Position numbers and translations under genes: made by a program. The notes beneath the pieces are model-generated. The model made no database searches. It saw only the letters and a list, made by a program, of their open reading frames with translations, and was not told where the DNA came from. Positions 24,597 through 33,123 of a stretch of 39,734 nucleotides of DNA are shown here, in pieces; the first letter of the stretch is position 1, and every line of letters begins with the position of its first letter. Source of the DNA: Fidelibacterota bacterium. Lineage in GTDB: Bacteria > Fidelibacterota > Marinisomatia > SCGC-AAA003-L08 > D37C17. The stretch covers positions 1-39,734 of the forward strand of contig JASMKZ010000009.1 in assembly GCA_030748955.1 (NCBI GenBank), written 5' to 3'.

Positions 24597-24968
24597 TTAA
24601 TGATCTTTAATTTCTTTTATACTACCATCTGAGTTGTAATATGTCCAACGCCCTTTTGGAGAACCATTTTTTAAAATGCCTTCTCGCATTTTCAAGCCAT
24701 TGTCAAAATAATATGTTAGCACCCCGTTTGGCACACCTTTTTGATAACTTCCTTCATATTCCCGTTGGCCATTGGAATATTCATTAAATAATATCCCTGT
24801 AAATGGATCATCAGAGTCTAATAAATATATTTTTCCCTCAAATTGTACCGTTTTTGAAATATGTACTGTTTCCGTTTCACTACAGGATAATTGTAGCAGA
24901 AAAATACTACTCAAGATGATATTTATAAGGAATTTCCAGATATGAAATTTATTGACCAAGGAGGTCAA
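24597..24968 (-). CDS. MORN-variant (YwqK-like) lipoprotein
   Basis: A 123-residue lipoprotein. A hydrophobic signal region (FLINIILSSIFLLQLSCSE) with a lipobox-type LSC places the lipid Cys near residue 29. The mature part holds about three MORN-variant repeats (GQREYEGSYQKGVPNG, LKMREGILKNGSPKGRWTYY), as in YwqK-type proteins. These beta-hairpin repeats are structural and often sit at membranes; no enzymatic role is known. The start is TTG at 24966-24968; there is no in-frame ATG upstream before a stop, and the ribosome site is weak. It lies 36 bases downstream of the PNGase F-like gene and 3 bases upstream of the 33-aa frame. Confidence 0.75.
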   Translation of the reverse strand: MTSLVNKFHIWKFLINIILSSIFLLQLSCSETETVHISKTVQFEGKIYLLDSDDPFTGILFNEYSNGQREYEGSYQKGVPNGVLTYYFDNGLKMREGILKNGSPKGRWTYYNSDGSIKEIKDH

Positions 24969-25004
24969 ACAAGCAAGGAAATAGAGATGATATCAGCAGA
25001 TTTT

Positions 25005-26741
25005 TTAGTATGAAATAATCAAGTACGATGACATGGCAATTTCGGGGCAATATCCATCACCCTGGCATGTAGGAGGTGTAACACAGTTATTTCCAACTAC
25101 CCTGCAAGCATCATAATCAATGACGTTTTCATCGCCAATACTGACAAAATCTGTAATGTCAACAATGTACGGAGCCACATCCATTCCTGGGCACCATCCG
25201 GCACGTCCATATCCCCAAGTGCCATATTGATTAGGCACAACGCCTTGAGGAATCGTCTCTAGTTCCATACAGTAATCATTATTTCCTGCTTCCGGATGAG
25301 ATTTTGAAAATTCTCCTGTACCTCCATTTACAGAAAAATTATGCCGGGAATTACAAAACTCAGCGCAGTTGTAGCATCCAGCACTACCCCATCCATGGCC
25401 CGTTATATAAGAAACAAATTCTACTTTTATAGCATTTTCAGGCACTTCAAAAACCACTATTGGGCGATTCTCATCATAGTCTGGGTTAAAAAGTACTGTC
25501 CCATTCCAAGCCGGGATATATTCCTGTGGCGAAGAAGTTTGACTTTCTGAATCATTATATAATCTAAATCTTAATGTGAGAAGACTGTTAGGCCATCCTG
25601 ATTCCTGAAATTTAATTACCCTGTTTCCACCGGGTCTTAAATGAGAAATAAATGGGCTTATATCAGTCAAGTGATGTGGCTGACGATCAAATGGAGTAAT
25701 CCATCTGGCAATTTCTAGGCAGCCCGAACTATCAGCTTCACAGGAATACAAATGGGCGATGCGGTCATAATCATCACAGCCTGCATCACTGTAATTCATA
25801 TTCGCATCAGGGCAACCACGGAGTAATTCAACACTCAACCCGCTATATTCGGTAAGATTTTCATTAGACGGAAATTCAACGGCTTTGTAAATGGAAGATG
25901 CCCATCCACCGGTATAATGTTCTCTCTCAAAAACGGTGATTTCATCATACTCTTCATCAGGTTCATACAAAGCGCTATATTCATAATTGAAATACAGAGC
26001 TTCATGAGCCAGGTAATTTATATAGGTACCGGAGAAGTTTGCGGGATTACCGAGATATCCTACTTCTCTCCAGCGCTGAAAGCGATCAATGCTGATAGAG
26101 CGAATATCACATACCGCATCTACAAACTCTTCAGTATGACTGTCGCATTTATCGGGCACAAAGTGCAAATGTTTTTTCCAATGCGCCTGCTCTACCTCTG
26201 ACATTCCCAATAAAATTAAATCAAATTCTCCACGAACATCCCGTACATCTTGAAAATAAGTACTACGATCTGACAAGAAAAAATAATGCACATTGTCAGG
26301 AGAATCTTCCAATAGGTCATCATAGTAACTATCATTCCAAAGCGTGGTGCTACTGGCAGGGCCAAGGGTGAAGAAAATATAGCTTTCCTCTCCGTTCCAC
26401 TGGGTTTCAAAATTCCAAGCGCTAGGTTCTGGACTAAGCACCAAATTAGCCAAGGCAACTATATCAAGTATATCCACTGATCCATCAAAATTAAGGTCTG
26501 ACTGAATAATTTGGCCTTCATCAAATTCTTCATATCCTAAAACATAGCTTACGGTTGCAACAATATCTAATATGTTTACCATATTATCTGAATTGACGTC
26601 TCCTAGTTCAAGGTTCAGATCAACTAGACTAAAAGGGCCTGCAGTATCAAAATATTCAGATCCGTAGGGACCATCATTGAATTCTATCTGTGCCGATAAA
26701 ATTGTTAGTACAATAAATAAAGGTAATATTTTGTTAATCAT
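25005..26741 (-). CDS. Secreted PNGase F-like protein with N-terminal dockerin-like module
   Basis: A 578-residue exported protein beginning at the ATG 26739-26741 with signal peptide INKILPLFIVLTILSA. The frame extends to 26909 without that ATG, but the upstream sequence does not look coding. GAGGAG stands 14 bases before the ATG. Residues 47-103 are a dockerin-like pair of calcium loops (GDVNSDNMVNILDIV and SDLNFDGSVDILDIV). The C-terminal part near residue 448 contains GHGWGSAGCYNCAEFCN and HNFSVNGG, the signature of the peptide-N-glycosidase F C-terminal domain, which cleaves N-glycans from asparagine. I could not confirm the catalytic Asp/Glu residues. No T9SS tail is present at the C-terminus, unlike the metalloprotease, so the export route or anchoring differs. 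Confidence 0.82.
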   Translation of the reverse strand: MINKILPLFIVLTILSAQIEFNDGPYGSEYFDTAGPFSLVDLNLELGDVNSDNMVNILDIVATVSYVLGYEEFDEGQIIQSDLNFDGSVDILDIVALANLVLSPEPSAWNFETQWNGEESYIFFTLGPASSTTLWNDSYYDDLLEDSPDNVHYFFLSDRSTYFQDVRDVRGEFDLILLGMSEVEQAHWKKHLHFVPDKCDSHTEEFVDAVCDIRSISIDRFQRWREVGYLGNPANFSGTYINYLAHEALYFNYEYSALYEPDEEYDEITVFEREHYTGGWASSIYKAVEFPSNENLTEYSGLSVELLRGCPDANMNYSDAGCDDYDRIAHLYSCEADSSGCLEIARWITPFDRQPHHLTDISPFISHLRPGGNRVIKFQESGWPNSLLTLRFRLYNDSESQTSSPQEYIPAWNGTVLFNPDYDENRPIVVFEVPENAIKVEFVSYITGHGWGSAGCYNCAEFCNSRHNFSVNGGTGEFSKSHPEAGNNDYCMELETIPQGVVPNQYGTWGYGRAGWCPGMDVAPYIVDITDFVSIGDENVIDYDACRVVGNNCVTPPTCQGDGYCPEIAMSSYLIISY

Positions 26742-26824
26742 AATAAAATTAAATCTCCTCCAAACCTCAAATATACAATCATTTGAGCTAAAATTAAACA
26801 GGTTTATTAAGGAGAAGGGTAACA

Positions 26825-26840
26825 TGTGATGGATGTCACA
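26825..26840. promoter_or_regulatory. CRP/FNR-family operator candidate TGTGA-N6-TCACA
   Basis: TGTGATGGATGTCACA matches the full CRP consensus half-sites with the exact six-base spacer. It lies 84 bases before the PNGase F-like ATG (minus strand) and 135 bases before metG (plus strand). A role in glycan- or oxygen-responsive control of the secreted glycoamidase is inferred; no crp/fnr gene is in the window. Confidence 0.6.
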
Positions 26841-26887
26841 GAAAACCCGCCCACCTTCAGCACACCTTATTCTACCAAATAGAAAGG

Positions 26888-26907
26888 GCAGGAAGATGAC
26901 TTCCTGC
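26888..26907. repeat. 8-bp perfect inverted repeat in the metG leader
   Basis: GCAGGAAG and CTTCCTGC flank a four-base loop ATGA. It sits 68 bases before the metG ATG. There is no good T-run on either strand, so it is a stable hairpin or protein site, not a clear terminator. The 26742-26974 gap holds no other supported gene. Confidence 0.6.
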
Positions 26908-26974
26908 AATAAAGTTTTACATACATTCAGGTATTCCTTTCATTCTAAATTATCCCTTTAATCCATAAGGAAAT

Positions 26975-28489
26975 ATGTCAAAATTCTATATTACCACACC
27001 ACTTTACTATGTGAATGACAAACCGCATATCGGACATGCCTACACCACTATTTTAGCAGATGTATTGGCACGATATCATCGAATTATGGGAGATGATGTA
27101 CACTTTCTAACAGGCACAGATGAACATGGGCAGAAGGTTCAGGAAGCCGCTGCAAGCCGTAATGTTGACCCTGAAAATCATGTTGACGAATTTGTGCTGC
27201 GGTTTCAGGAGCTTTGGAGAAAACTGCATATAGATTATGATGATTTTATAAGAACGACAGAGCCACGACATACGAACCGGGTAAAAGAACTTCTCACAAC
27301 CCTCTATGAAAAAGGGGAAATTTATACAGATGAATATGAAGGGCTTTACTCAGTATCAGAAGAACGTTTTGTGACAGAAAAAGAGGTTGAAGAAGGTGAT
27401 TTTCGGCAGATTAAAAAACTGAAGGAGAAAAATTATTTCTTCAGAATGTCAAACTATCAAGGCGCTCTCATCAAGCATATTGAAAGCCACCCAGAATTTA
27501 TAAAACCAGAAACACGCAAAAATGAAATATTGGGTTTCCTCAGAAAACCCTTAAACGATTTATGTATTTCAAGGCCAAAGTCCAGACTGAGCTGGGGCAT
27601 TGAAATTCCATTTGATCAGAATTATGTCACTTATGTTTGGTTTGATGCCTTATTGAATTATATAACAGCTATTGGCTGGGGATCAGATAAGAAAACCTTT
27701 AATAAATGGTGGCCGGTAAATTATCATTTAATGGGAAAAGATATACTTACCACCCATGCAGTATACTGGCCGACTATGCTCATGGCAGCCGGTATTCCTC
27801 TCCCTAAATCTATCTTGGCTCATGGTTGGTGGCTCATGGAAGAGTCAAAAATGAGTAAATCTGTGGGGAATGTTGTAAATCCATTAGAACTTATTGATGA
27901 TCATGGTGTGGATTCAGTGCGCTTCTTTCTCATGCGTGATATGGTGCTGGGCATGGATGCCAATTTTAGCATTGAGAGTTTTATAAAGAGATATAACGCT
28001 GATTTAGCAAATGATTACGGCAACCTTGTAAATCGAGTCACCATGCTTATTCAGAAACATTTTGATGGTAAAATACCTAAATCCGGAGATTATGATGAAG
28101 TTGATTTAGCACTCCTTGCGGAAGCTAAAACTACCCCCCAATCTGTCAATAAGCTCATACAGGAACTAAAAATGCATGATGCTCTTGAAACTACTCTCTC
28201 TCTCTTTCGTAAAATAAATCGTTATCTAGAAGTCAAAGCTCCTTGGAAATCAATTAAAGAAGATTCCTCACAAGGAGGTTCTGCTGCAACAACTCTGGCT
28301 TTATCTGCTGATGTACTTCGTATTGGCTCGCAATTATTAAATCCGGTAATGCCTGAGAAAACCACCACAATTCTCAATATATTGGGAGCCGGATCAATCC
28401 CGCTAAATGAAACTAATATTGGGCTGCTCAAGGCTGGGTCAGATTTGGGGACAGGAAAATCTCCCTTTCCACGAATTACGATAGAATGA
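26975..28489 (+). CDS. metG: Methionyl-tRNA synthetase (short form)
   Basis: A 504-residue class I synthetase. The HIGH motif appears as KPHIGHAY near residues 16-23 and the KMSKS loop as SKMSKSVGNVV near residue 292. The connective domain has YEGLYSVSEERF in place of the Cys-containing zinc knuckle, so this is a zinc-less type. The C-terminal tRNA-binding OB domain of longer MetRS is absent; a free domain of this fold (CsaA) is encoded elsewhere in the window. AAGGAAAT precedes the ATG. Its stop overlaps the tatD start by four bases. Confidence 0.97.
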   Translation: MSKFYITTPLYYVNDKPHIGHAYTTILADVLARYHRIMGDDVHFLTGTDEHGQKVQEAAASRNVDPENHVDEFVLRFQELWRKLHIDYDDFIRTTEPRHTNRVKELLTTLYEKGEIYTDEYEGLYSVSEERFVTEKEVEEGDFRQIKKLKEKNYFFRMSNYQGALIKHIESHPEFIKPETRKNEILGFLRKPLNDLCISRPKSRLSWGIEIPFDQNYVTYVWFDALLNYITAIGWGSDKKTFNKWWPVNYHLMGKDILTTHAVYWPTMLMAAGIPLPKSILAHGWWLMEESKMSKSVGNVVNPLELIDDHGVDSVRFFLMRDMVLGMDANFSIESFIKRYNADLANDYGNLVNRVTMLIQKHFDGKIPKSGDYDEVDLALLAEAKTTPQSVNKLIQELKMHDALETTLSLFRKINRYLEVKAPWKSIKEDSSQGGSAATTLALSADVLRIGSQLLNPVMPEKTTTILNILGAGSIPLNETNIGLLKAGSDLGTGKSPFPRITIE

Positions 28490-29253
28490 CACTTATTGAT
28501 ACCCACGCCCATATCAGTTATAATGATTATGCTGATAGAATTGATGAGGTAATACAGTCAGCAGAAGAAAATGGTGTGAAAAAAATTATATGCGTGGGTG
28601 TGGACTTACTATCATCTGAAAATTGTCTAAAATTGGCAGAAAAATATCCAACCCTGTACGCCACGTGTGGAATTCATCCTCACGATGCTGATAAGGCTCC
28701 TAAAGGATACTTGTATGAATTGGAAACATTTTCACAGCATCCAAAAATGGTAGCAGTGGGAGAAATTGGCCTGGATTTCCACTATGATTTCAGTGACCGA
28801 AAAACCCAAAGGCGGGTATTTCATGAACAGCTTGAAATGGCAAAATCATTAGAATTCCCCGCTGTAGTACACTGCCGGGAATCAGATGAAGATATATTGG
28901 AAGGGATACAAAACAGTGGTAATAAAAAAGGAGTGGTCCATTGTTTTGCAAGCAGTGTGGATTTTGCGCAAAATATTCTAGAATCTGGCTTTCATATTTC
29001 CTTTACCGGTATGATTACCTTTGTAAAAGAATTAGAACAGGTAGTGAGAGATATTCCATTGGAACGAATGATGGTAGAGACCGATTCACCCTATCTATCA
29101 CCCAAACCCTTTCGGGGAAAACAAAACGAACCAAAAAATGTTCTTCATATAGCTAAAAAGATTGCTGAGTTGAAAGAAATTTCTCTTGAAGAGGTAGCAG
29201 ATTCCACCACTGAAACAGCATTGAATCTTTTTAAGAAATTAAACGCAAATTAA
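28486..29253 (+). CDS. TatD-family metal-dependent hydrolase/DNase
   Basis: A 255-residue TIM-barrel hydrolase. Metal-binding residues typical of the family are present: DTHAH near the N-terminus, GEIGLDFHYD in the middle, AVVHCRE, GVVHCFA and METDSPYLSP. TatD proteins are 3'-5' exonucleases involved in DNA repair and degradation. The ATG overlaps the metG TGA as ATGA, which indicates translational coupling; metG-tatD-rsmA is a common bacterial order. Confidence 0.95.
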   Translation: MTLIDTHAHISYNDYADRIDEVIQSAEENGVKKIICVGVDLLSSENCLKLAEKYPTLYATCGIHPHDADKAPKGYLYELETFSQHPKMVAVGEIGLDFHYDFSDRKTQRRVFHEQLEMAKSLEFPAVVHCRESDEDILEGIQNSGNKKGVVHCFASSVDFAQNILESGFHISFTGMITFVKELEQVVRDIPLERMMVETDSPYLSPKPFRGKQNEPKNVLHIAKKIAELKEISLEEVADSTTETALNLFKKLNAN

Positions 29254-29285
29254 TCTATACCCTAATTACATTTGACAAGCGATCA

Positions 29286-30041
29286 ATGACCAAGGCTCCT
29301 CATATATTCCGAAAAAAGTGGGGGCAGAATTTTCTGCGAGACCCCAATACCATTTCTAAAATTATTAATTGTCTACAACCCTGCCCATCCGATAGTATTT
29401 TAGAAATCGGACCGGGAGATGGTGCGCTTACAGATCATTTAAGCAAACAGGCTAATGAAGTATATGTGGTGGAAATTGACCCGCTACTTGTAACGAATCT
29501 TAATAATAAAAGATATCTAAACGTGATAATTCATGAAGGAGATATTTTAAATTGGGATTTGAATCAATCTAAGAATGAAGTGAAAATAATTGGGAACCTA
29601 CCCTATTACATTAGTAGCCCCATTTTATTCAAATTACTGGCATGGAAAAATTGGGAGCGGATGATACTCATGTTTCAGAAAGAGTTGGCACAGCGAATTA
29701 TCTCCAAACATGGCAATAAATCGTACGGTCGTATTTCTGTAATGTGCCAAGTGTATTGTTATGTTAAAATTGAGTTTATAGTTTCAAAAAACGTATTTCA
29801 ACCAAAACCAGAGGTAGATTCTGCTGTTTTAACATTTTTCCCAAAATATGGTGAGTTGCCGAATTTTACCAAATTTTCTAACTTGGTAAAACAAGCCTTT
29901 TCTCAACGGAGAAAGAAACTAAAAAATAACCTGACAGATACATATAAATTGGGGAAAATAGAAAAATGGGCTGATAAAAGGCCGGAAGAAATAAGCCCAG
30001 ATGAATTTATTCAAATTTATAATATGATTTTTGTTGGATAA
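29286..30041 (+). CDS. rsmA: 16S rRNA dimethyladenosine transferase RsmA (KsgA)
   Basis: A 251-residue SAM-dependent methyltransferase that dimethylates the two adjacent adenines near the 3' end of 16S rRNA. Visible motifs are KKWGQNFLRDPNT at the N-terminus, the SAM-binding ILEIGPGDGALT, and the catalytic IGNLPYYISSPIL. The C-terminal FSQRRKKLKNNL segment is also typical. It starts 32 bases after tatD with a weak ribosome site and is followed by the sigma factor gene. Confidence 0.97.
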   Translation: MTKAPHIFRKKWGQNFLRDPNTISKIINCLQPCPSDSILEIGPGDGALTDHLSKQANEVYVVEIDPLLVTNLNNKRYLNVIIHEGDILNWDLNQSKNEVKIIGNLPYYISSPILFKLLAWKNWERMILMFQKELAQRIISKHGNKSYGRISVMCQVYCYVKIEFIVSKNVFQPKPEVDSAVLTFFPKYGELPNFTKFSNLVKQAFSQRRKKLKNNLTDTYKLGKIEKWADKRPEEISPDEFIQIYNMIFVG

Positions 30042-30100
30042 AGTTTGGATGTTGCATTAATATATCGGGCTAATTTTCTATTCATATTCAGAGGAGTTCG

Positions 30101-31447
30101 ATGGCAAAAAAGACCAGCAAAACAAAAAAAGTGAAAACTTCACCAAAAAAAACACCCTCGAAGGTAAAGACCGCATCTAAAGCGCCTGCCAAAAAAGCTG
30201 CCCCTAAGAAACCAGCTGTAAAGAAAGTTATTCCTAAAAAAGCAAAAGCTACTTCTAAAACTACTGTGAAAAAGAAACCTGCAGCGAAGAAATCTACTAA
30301 ACAAGTTATTCCTAAAAAAGTGGTGTCAAAGAAAAAAACTGCTGCAAAGACCCCATCAAAAGCAAAAAAGATTGTTGCTCCAAAGACAAAAGCTAAATTT
30401 AAACCAGATACAAAGAAAAAACTTACGGTAGCTCAAAAAGCAAAGAAAATGAAGGATCAAATCCCCACAAAAATGGGGGAGGGAGAATTAGAACCTGAGG
30501 ATATTCAGGATGCTCTTACAGAAGAAGAAGAATTGCTTATGGCTGAGCAAGAGAAAAAACGTGCTCAGAGAAAGAAAAAAATTGCCAAGCTGGAGAAAAA
30601 AATTAAAAAATTGGGAAGTGATGCAAATCGTTCTCTCAGCAAATACTTGCAGGAAATCAGCCGTTTTGAGCCCCTTCTTCCTCAAAGAGAGGTTGAGCTT
30701 GCAATATTAGTGAGGCAGGGGAATCGCCTTGCTTTAAAAGAACTCACTGAAGCAAATTTAAGATTCGTGGTTAGTGTTGCTAAAGATTATCAAGGGCAGG
30801 GCCTCCCGCTCACCGACCTCATCAATGAGGGAAATTTAGGGTTGATAAAAGCAGCTGAACGATTTGATGAAACTCGTGGATTTAAATTTATTTCTTATGC
30901 GGTTTGGTGGATTCGTCAGTCTATACTGCAGGCATTAGCTGAACATTCCAGAATTGTTCGACTCCCCCTTAACAGGGTGGGAACCATTTCAAAGATTAAT
31001 AAAGCTGCCGAGCGTCTGGAACAGGAATTCGAACGGTCACCCAGAGCAGATGAACTAGCCCGCCAATTGGAAATGAAACCCAATGAAGTGAATGATGCGC
31101 AACGGATATCCCGTAGACATCATTCTTTGGATACACCGTTTTCAGATGAAGATAAAAATTGCCTTTTAGATGTAATTCCAGATGGTGCCACAGCTGAACC
31201 TGATCAAGAATTGCAAATGGACTCTCTTCAGGAAGAAGTTGCTGCAGCATTGGACACTCTGAAAGATAGAGAACGTGAAGTTATTAAAATGTATTTTGGA
31301 ATTAGTCATTCTTATGCGCTTACCCTAAACGAAATTGGGGAAGAATTTGGATTGACCCGTGAACGTGTTCGGCAGATTAAAGAAAAGGCTATTCGCCGCC
31401 TACGGCATCGTTCAAGAAGCAGAAAATTACGACAATATTTAGGATAA
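30101..31447 (+). CDS. rpoD: Primary sigma factor (RpoD/SigA) with histone H1-like lysine-rich N-terminus
   Basis: A 448-residue protein in two parts. Residues 1-120 contain about 47 lysines in AKK, PKK and SKxK patterns resembling histone H1 C-terminal tails; an acidic stretch (120-150) and a Lys/Arg coiled-coil-like helix (150-172) follow. From about residue 178 the sigma-70 core begins: region 1.2 ([19 protein letters not shown]), region 2 with [19 protein letters not shown] and [20 protein letters not shown], region 3, and region 4.2 with [20 protein letters not shown]. The core resembles the short Bacteroidota primary sigma. GAGGAG lies five bases before the ATG, so the long N-terminus is truly translated from here. 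rpsU follows 24 bases downstream. Confidence 0.93.
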   Translation: MAKKTSKTKKVKTSPKKTPSKVKTASKAPAKKAAPKKPAVKKVIPKKAKATSKTTVKKKPAAKKSTKQVIPKKVVSKKKTAAKTPSKAKKIVAPKTKAKFKPDTKKKLTVAQKAKKMKDQIPTKMGEGELEPEDIQDALTEEEELLMAEQEKKRAQRKKKIAKLEKKIKKLGSDANRSLSKYLQEISRFEPLLPQREVELAILVRQGNRLALKELTEANLRFVVSVAKDYQGQGLPLTDLINEGNLGLIKAAERFDETRGFKFISYAVWWIRQSILQALAEHSRIVRLPLNRVGTISKINKAAERLEQEFERSPRADELARQLEMKPNEVNDAQRISRRHHSLDTPFSDEDKNCLLDVIPDGATAEPDQELQMDSLQEEVAAALDTLKDREREVIKMYFGISHSYALTLNEIGEEFGLTRERVRQIKEKAIRRLRHRSRSRKLRQYLG

Positions 31448-31471
31448 ATCGAGAGGGGGTAAGATACTACT

Positions 31472-31678
31472 TTGGTAAGCATTAAAATTCGAGAAGACGA
31501 ACCATTTGAAAAAGCCTTAAGACGCTTTAAAAAGAAATGGGAAAAAGCTGGAATTCTAAGAGATGTAAGGGCACGTGCCTATTACATCAAACCCAGTGAA
31601 GCACGAAAAATTGCCAAGAGAAGTAAACGAAGACGAGTTCCATATCGTCCTACGCTTTTCTCTCAGGCACAAACTTAA
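31472..31678 (+). CDS. rpsU: 30S ribosomal protein bS21
   Basis: A 68-residue basic protein matching bS21 throughout: [20 protein letters not shown] at the start and an Arg/Lys-rich C-terminus. It contacts 16S rRNA and S11 and aids initiation. The start is TTG at 31472-31474, with GAGGGGG upstream. It lies 24 bases after the sigma gene, echoing the sigma/S21 link of the E. coli rpsU-dnaG-rpoD operon, but in reverse order and without dnaG. Confidence 0.95.
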   Translation: MVSIKIREDEPFEKALRRFKKKWEKAGILRDVRARAYYIKPSEARKIAKRSKRRRVPYRPTLFSQAQT

Positions 31679-31686
31679 TACAAAAG

Positions 31687-31714
31687 AAAATCCAGATAAT
31701 ATCTGGATTTTTTT
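31687..31714 (+). terminator. Strong intrinsic terminator after rpsU
   Basis: AAAATCCAGAT pairs with ATCTGGATTTT around AAT, followed by a continuous T-run to 31714. It closes the metG-tatD-rsmA-rpoD-rpsU group. Confidence 0.92.
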
Positions 31715-31755
31715 GTTCCATTTTTATCCATCTTCATTTTGTTTTAATTTAGACC

Positions 31756-33090
31756 ATGCAATTAATAAGAGGAATTTCTGGAATTAGGGGTATTGTTGGA
31801 GATAGTCTTACTGATTCAGTATTAATTCGACATATTCAGGCATTTTCCGAAGTACAGGGGAATGGTGACATTCTCCTCGCTCGTGATAGCCGTTCTCATG
31901 GCACATCTTTTATTAATTCTGGATGTGATGCCCTCATAAAATGCGGCAGAAAAGCGTTCAATTATGGAATAATTCCTACTCCCACAGCACAATTTCTAGT
32001 AGAAAAAAATAAAATGGCAGGCGGAATTGTTATTACTGCCAGTCATAATCCAACCGAATGGAATGGTCTGAAATTTATTGATTCAGATGGTTGCTTTCTC
32101 AATGGCGAAAAAAATAATCGCTTATTTGAAATTGCAGATAGCCAAACTTTCAATCTATTACAAAACGGATCTGCTATGCAAAGAGAGCACGGTTATAACG
32201 CTCATATTGAGCATACTTTAAATCTATCTATTAATGATGTAAATGCAATTAAAAAATGTTCATTTTCTGTTGTTGTGGACGCTGTTAATGGTGCTGGTTC
32301 ACATGCCCTCCCTGCTATGCTAGAAGCCCTGGGCTGTAAAGTCCATCGTCTATTTTGCGAGCCAAATGGAGAATTCCCCCGAGGGCCTGAACCATTAGCC
32401 GATAATTTGAAAAATCTAGGAAAAGCAGTTCAATTACAAAATGCAGATGCTGGCTTTGCAACAGATCCCGATGGTGATCGTTTGGCTGTGGTAGATGAAA
32501 ATGGTCGTCCTTTGAGTGAAGAATATACACTTACTATTTGTGCAGATGGTTTTTTCAATACTACCGGATCAACAAAACCACTGGTGACCAACCTATCTTC
32601 TACATTGGCACTTGATAGGGTAGCAGAAAAATATGGAAGCTCTGTAATTCGGTCAGCTGTGGGTGAAATAAACGTAGTAAACAAAATGAAGGAAGTGAAC
32701 GCAGAACTTGGCGGAGAAGGTAATGGCGGAGTTATTTTGCCCGAGAGCCACTACGGTCGTGATTCATTGGTTGGTGCTACCATGTTTTTAAATCGCATGG
32801 CTCAGGATACTCAAAAAGTAAGTGAAATATTTAAATCCATGCCCCAATTTGCAATGGTTAAAGATAAAATCAAATTGGGATCTGTAGACTCTAAATCTGC
32901 AATGGATAAAATTGAGTTAAATTTTACTGATGCAAAATCTGATAAAACAGATGGATTAAAACTGATTTGGGGAAATTCCTGGGTTCATATTCGAGAATCT
33001 AATACGGAGCCCATCATTCGAATTTATGCGGAAGGTAAAACAGAGAAAATTGCTACTGATTTAGTTGAAGTAGTAAAACAATTGGTCTAA
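31756..33090 (+). CDS. Alpha-D-phosphohexomutase (GlmM / phosphomannomutase-like)
   Basis: A 444-residue member of the phosphohexomutase superfamily. The phosphoserine is S96 in VITASHNPTEWNG, the metal-binding loop is DPDGDRLAVVD, the sugar-binding loop is GGEGNGGVILPE, and the phosphate-binding domain 4 motif is RESNTEPIIRIYAEG. The GEGNGG loop resembles phosphoglucosamine or phosphomannomutase types of archaeal/FCB style. The substrate is not certain: glucosamine-6-phosphate for cell wall, mannose-6-phosphate, or, given deoC 33 bases downstream, a pentose phosphate. The rpsU terminator separates it from the upstream genes. Confidence 0.88.
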   Translation: MQLIRGISGIRGIVGDSLTDSVLIRHIQAFSEVQGNGDILLARDSRSHGTSFINSGCDALIKCGRKAFNYGIIPTPTAQFLVEKNKMAGGIVITASHNPTEWNGLKFIDSDGCFLNGEKNNRLFEIADSQTFNLLQNGSAMQREHGYNAHIEHTLNLSINDVNAIKKCSFSVVVDAVNGAGSHALPAMLEALGCKVHRLFCEPNGEFPRGPEPLADNLKNLGKAVQLQNADAGFATDPDGDRLAVVDENGRPLSEEYTLTICADGFFNTTGSTKPLVTNLSSTLALDRVAEKYGSSVIRSAVGEINVVNKMKEVNAELGGEGNGGVILPESHYGRDSLVGATMFLNRMAQDTQKVSEIFKSMPQFAMVKDKIKLGSVDSKSAMDKIELNFTDAKSDKTDGLKLIWGNSWVHIRESNTEPIIRIYAEGKTEKIATDLVEVVKQLV

Positions 33091-33123
33091 TAAGTTGTAA
33101 ATTCCCAATTAAGAAATCTGATA

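Noticed and set aside
26822-26880. Possible leader peptide before metG (GTG ATG GAT start, 18 codons; also ATG-TGA start-stop).
   Set aside because: An AAGGAG is upstream, but the frame is too short and overlaps the CRP-like palindrome; nothing links its content to regulation. No T-box features were seen.
26742-26909. N-terminal extension of the PNGase F-like frame by 56 codons.
   Set aside because: It would bury a clear signal peptide beginning at the ATG 26739-26741, and it overlaps the CRP-like box and an inverted repeat.
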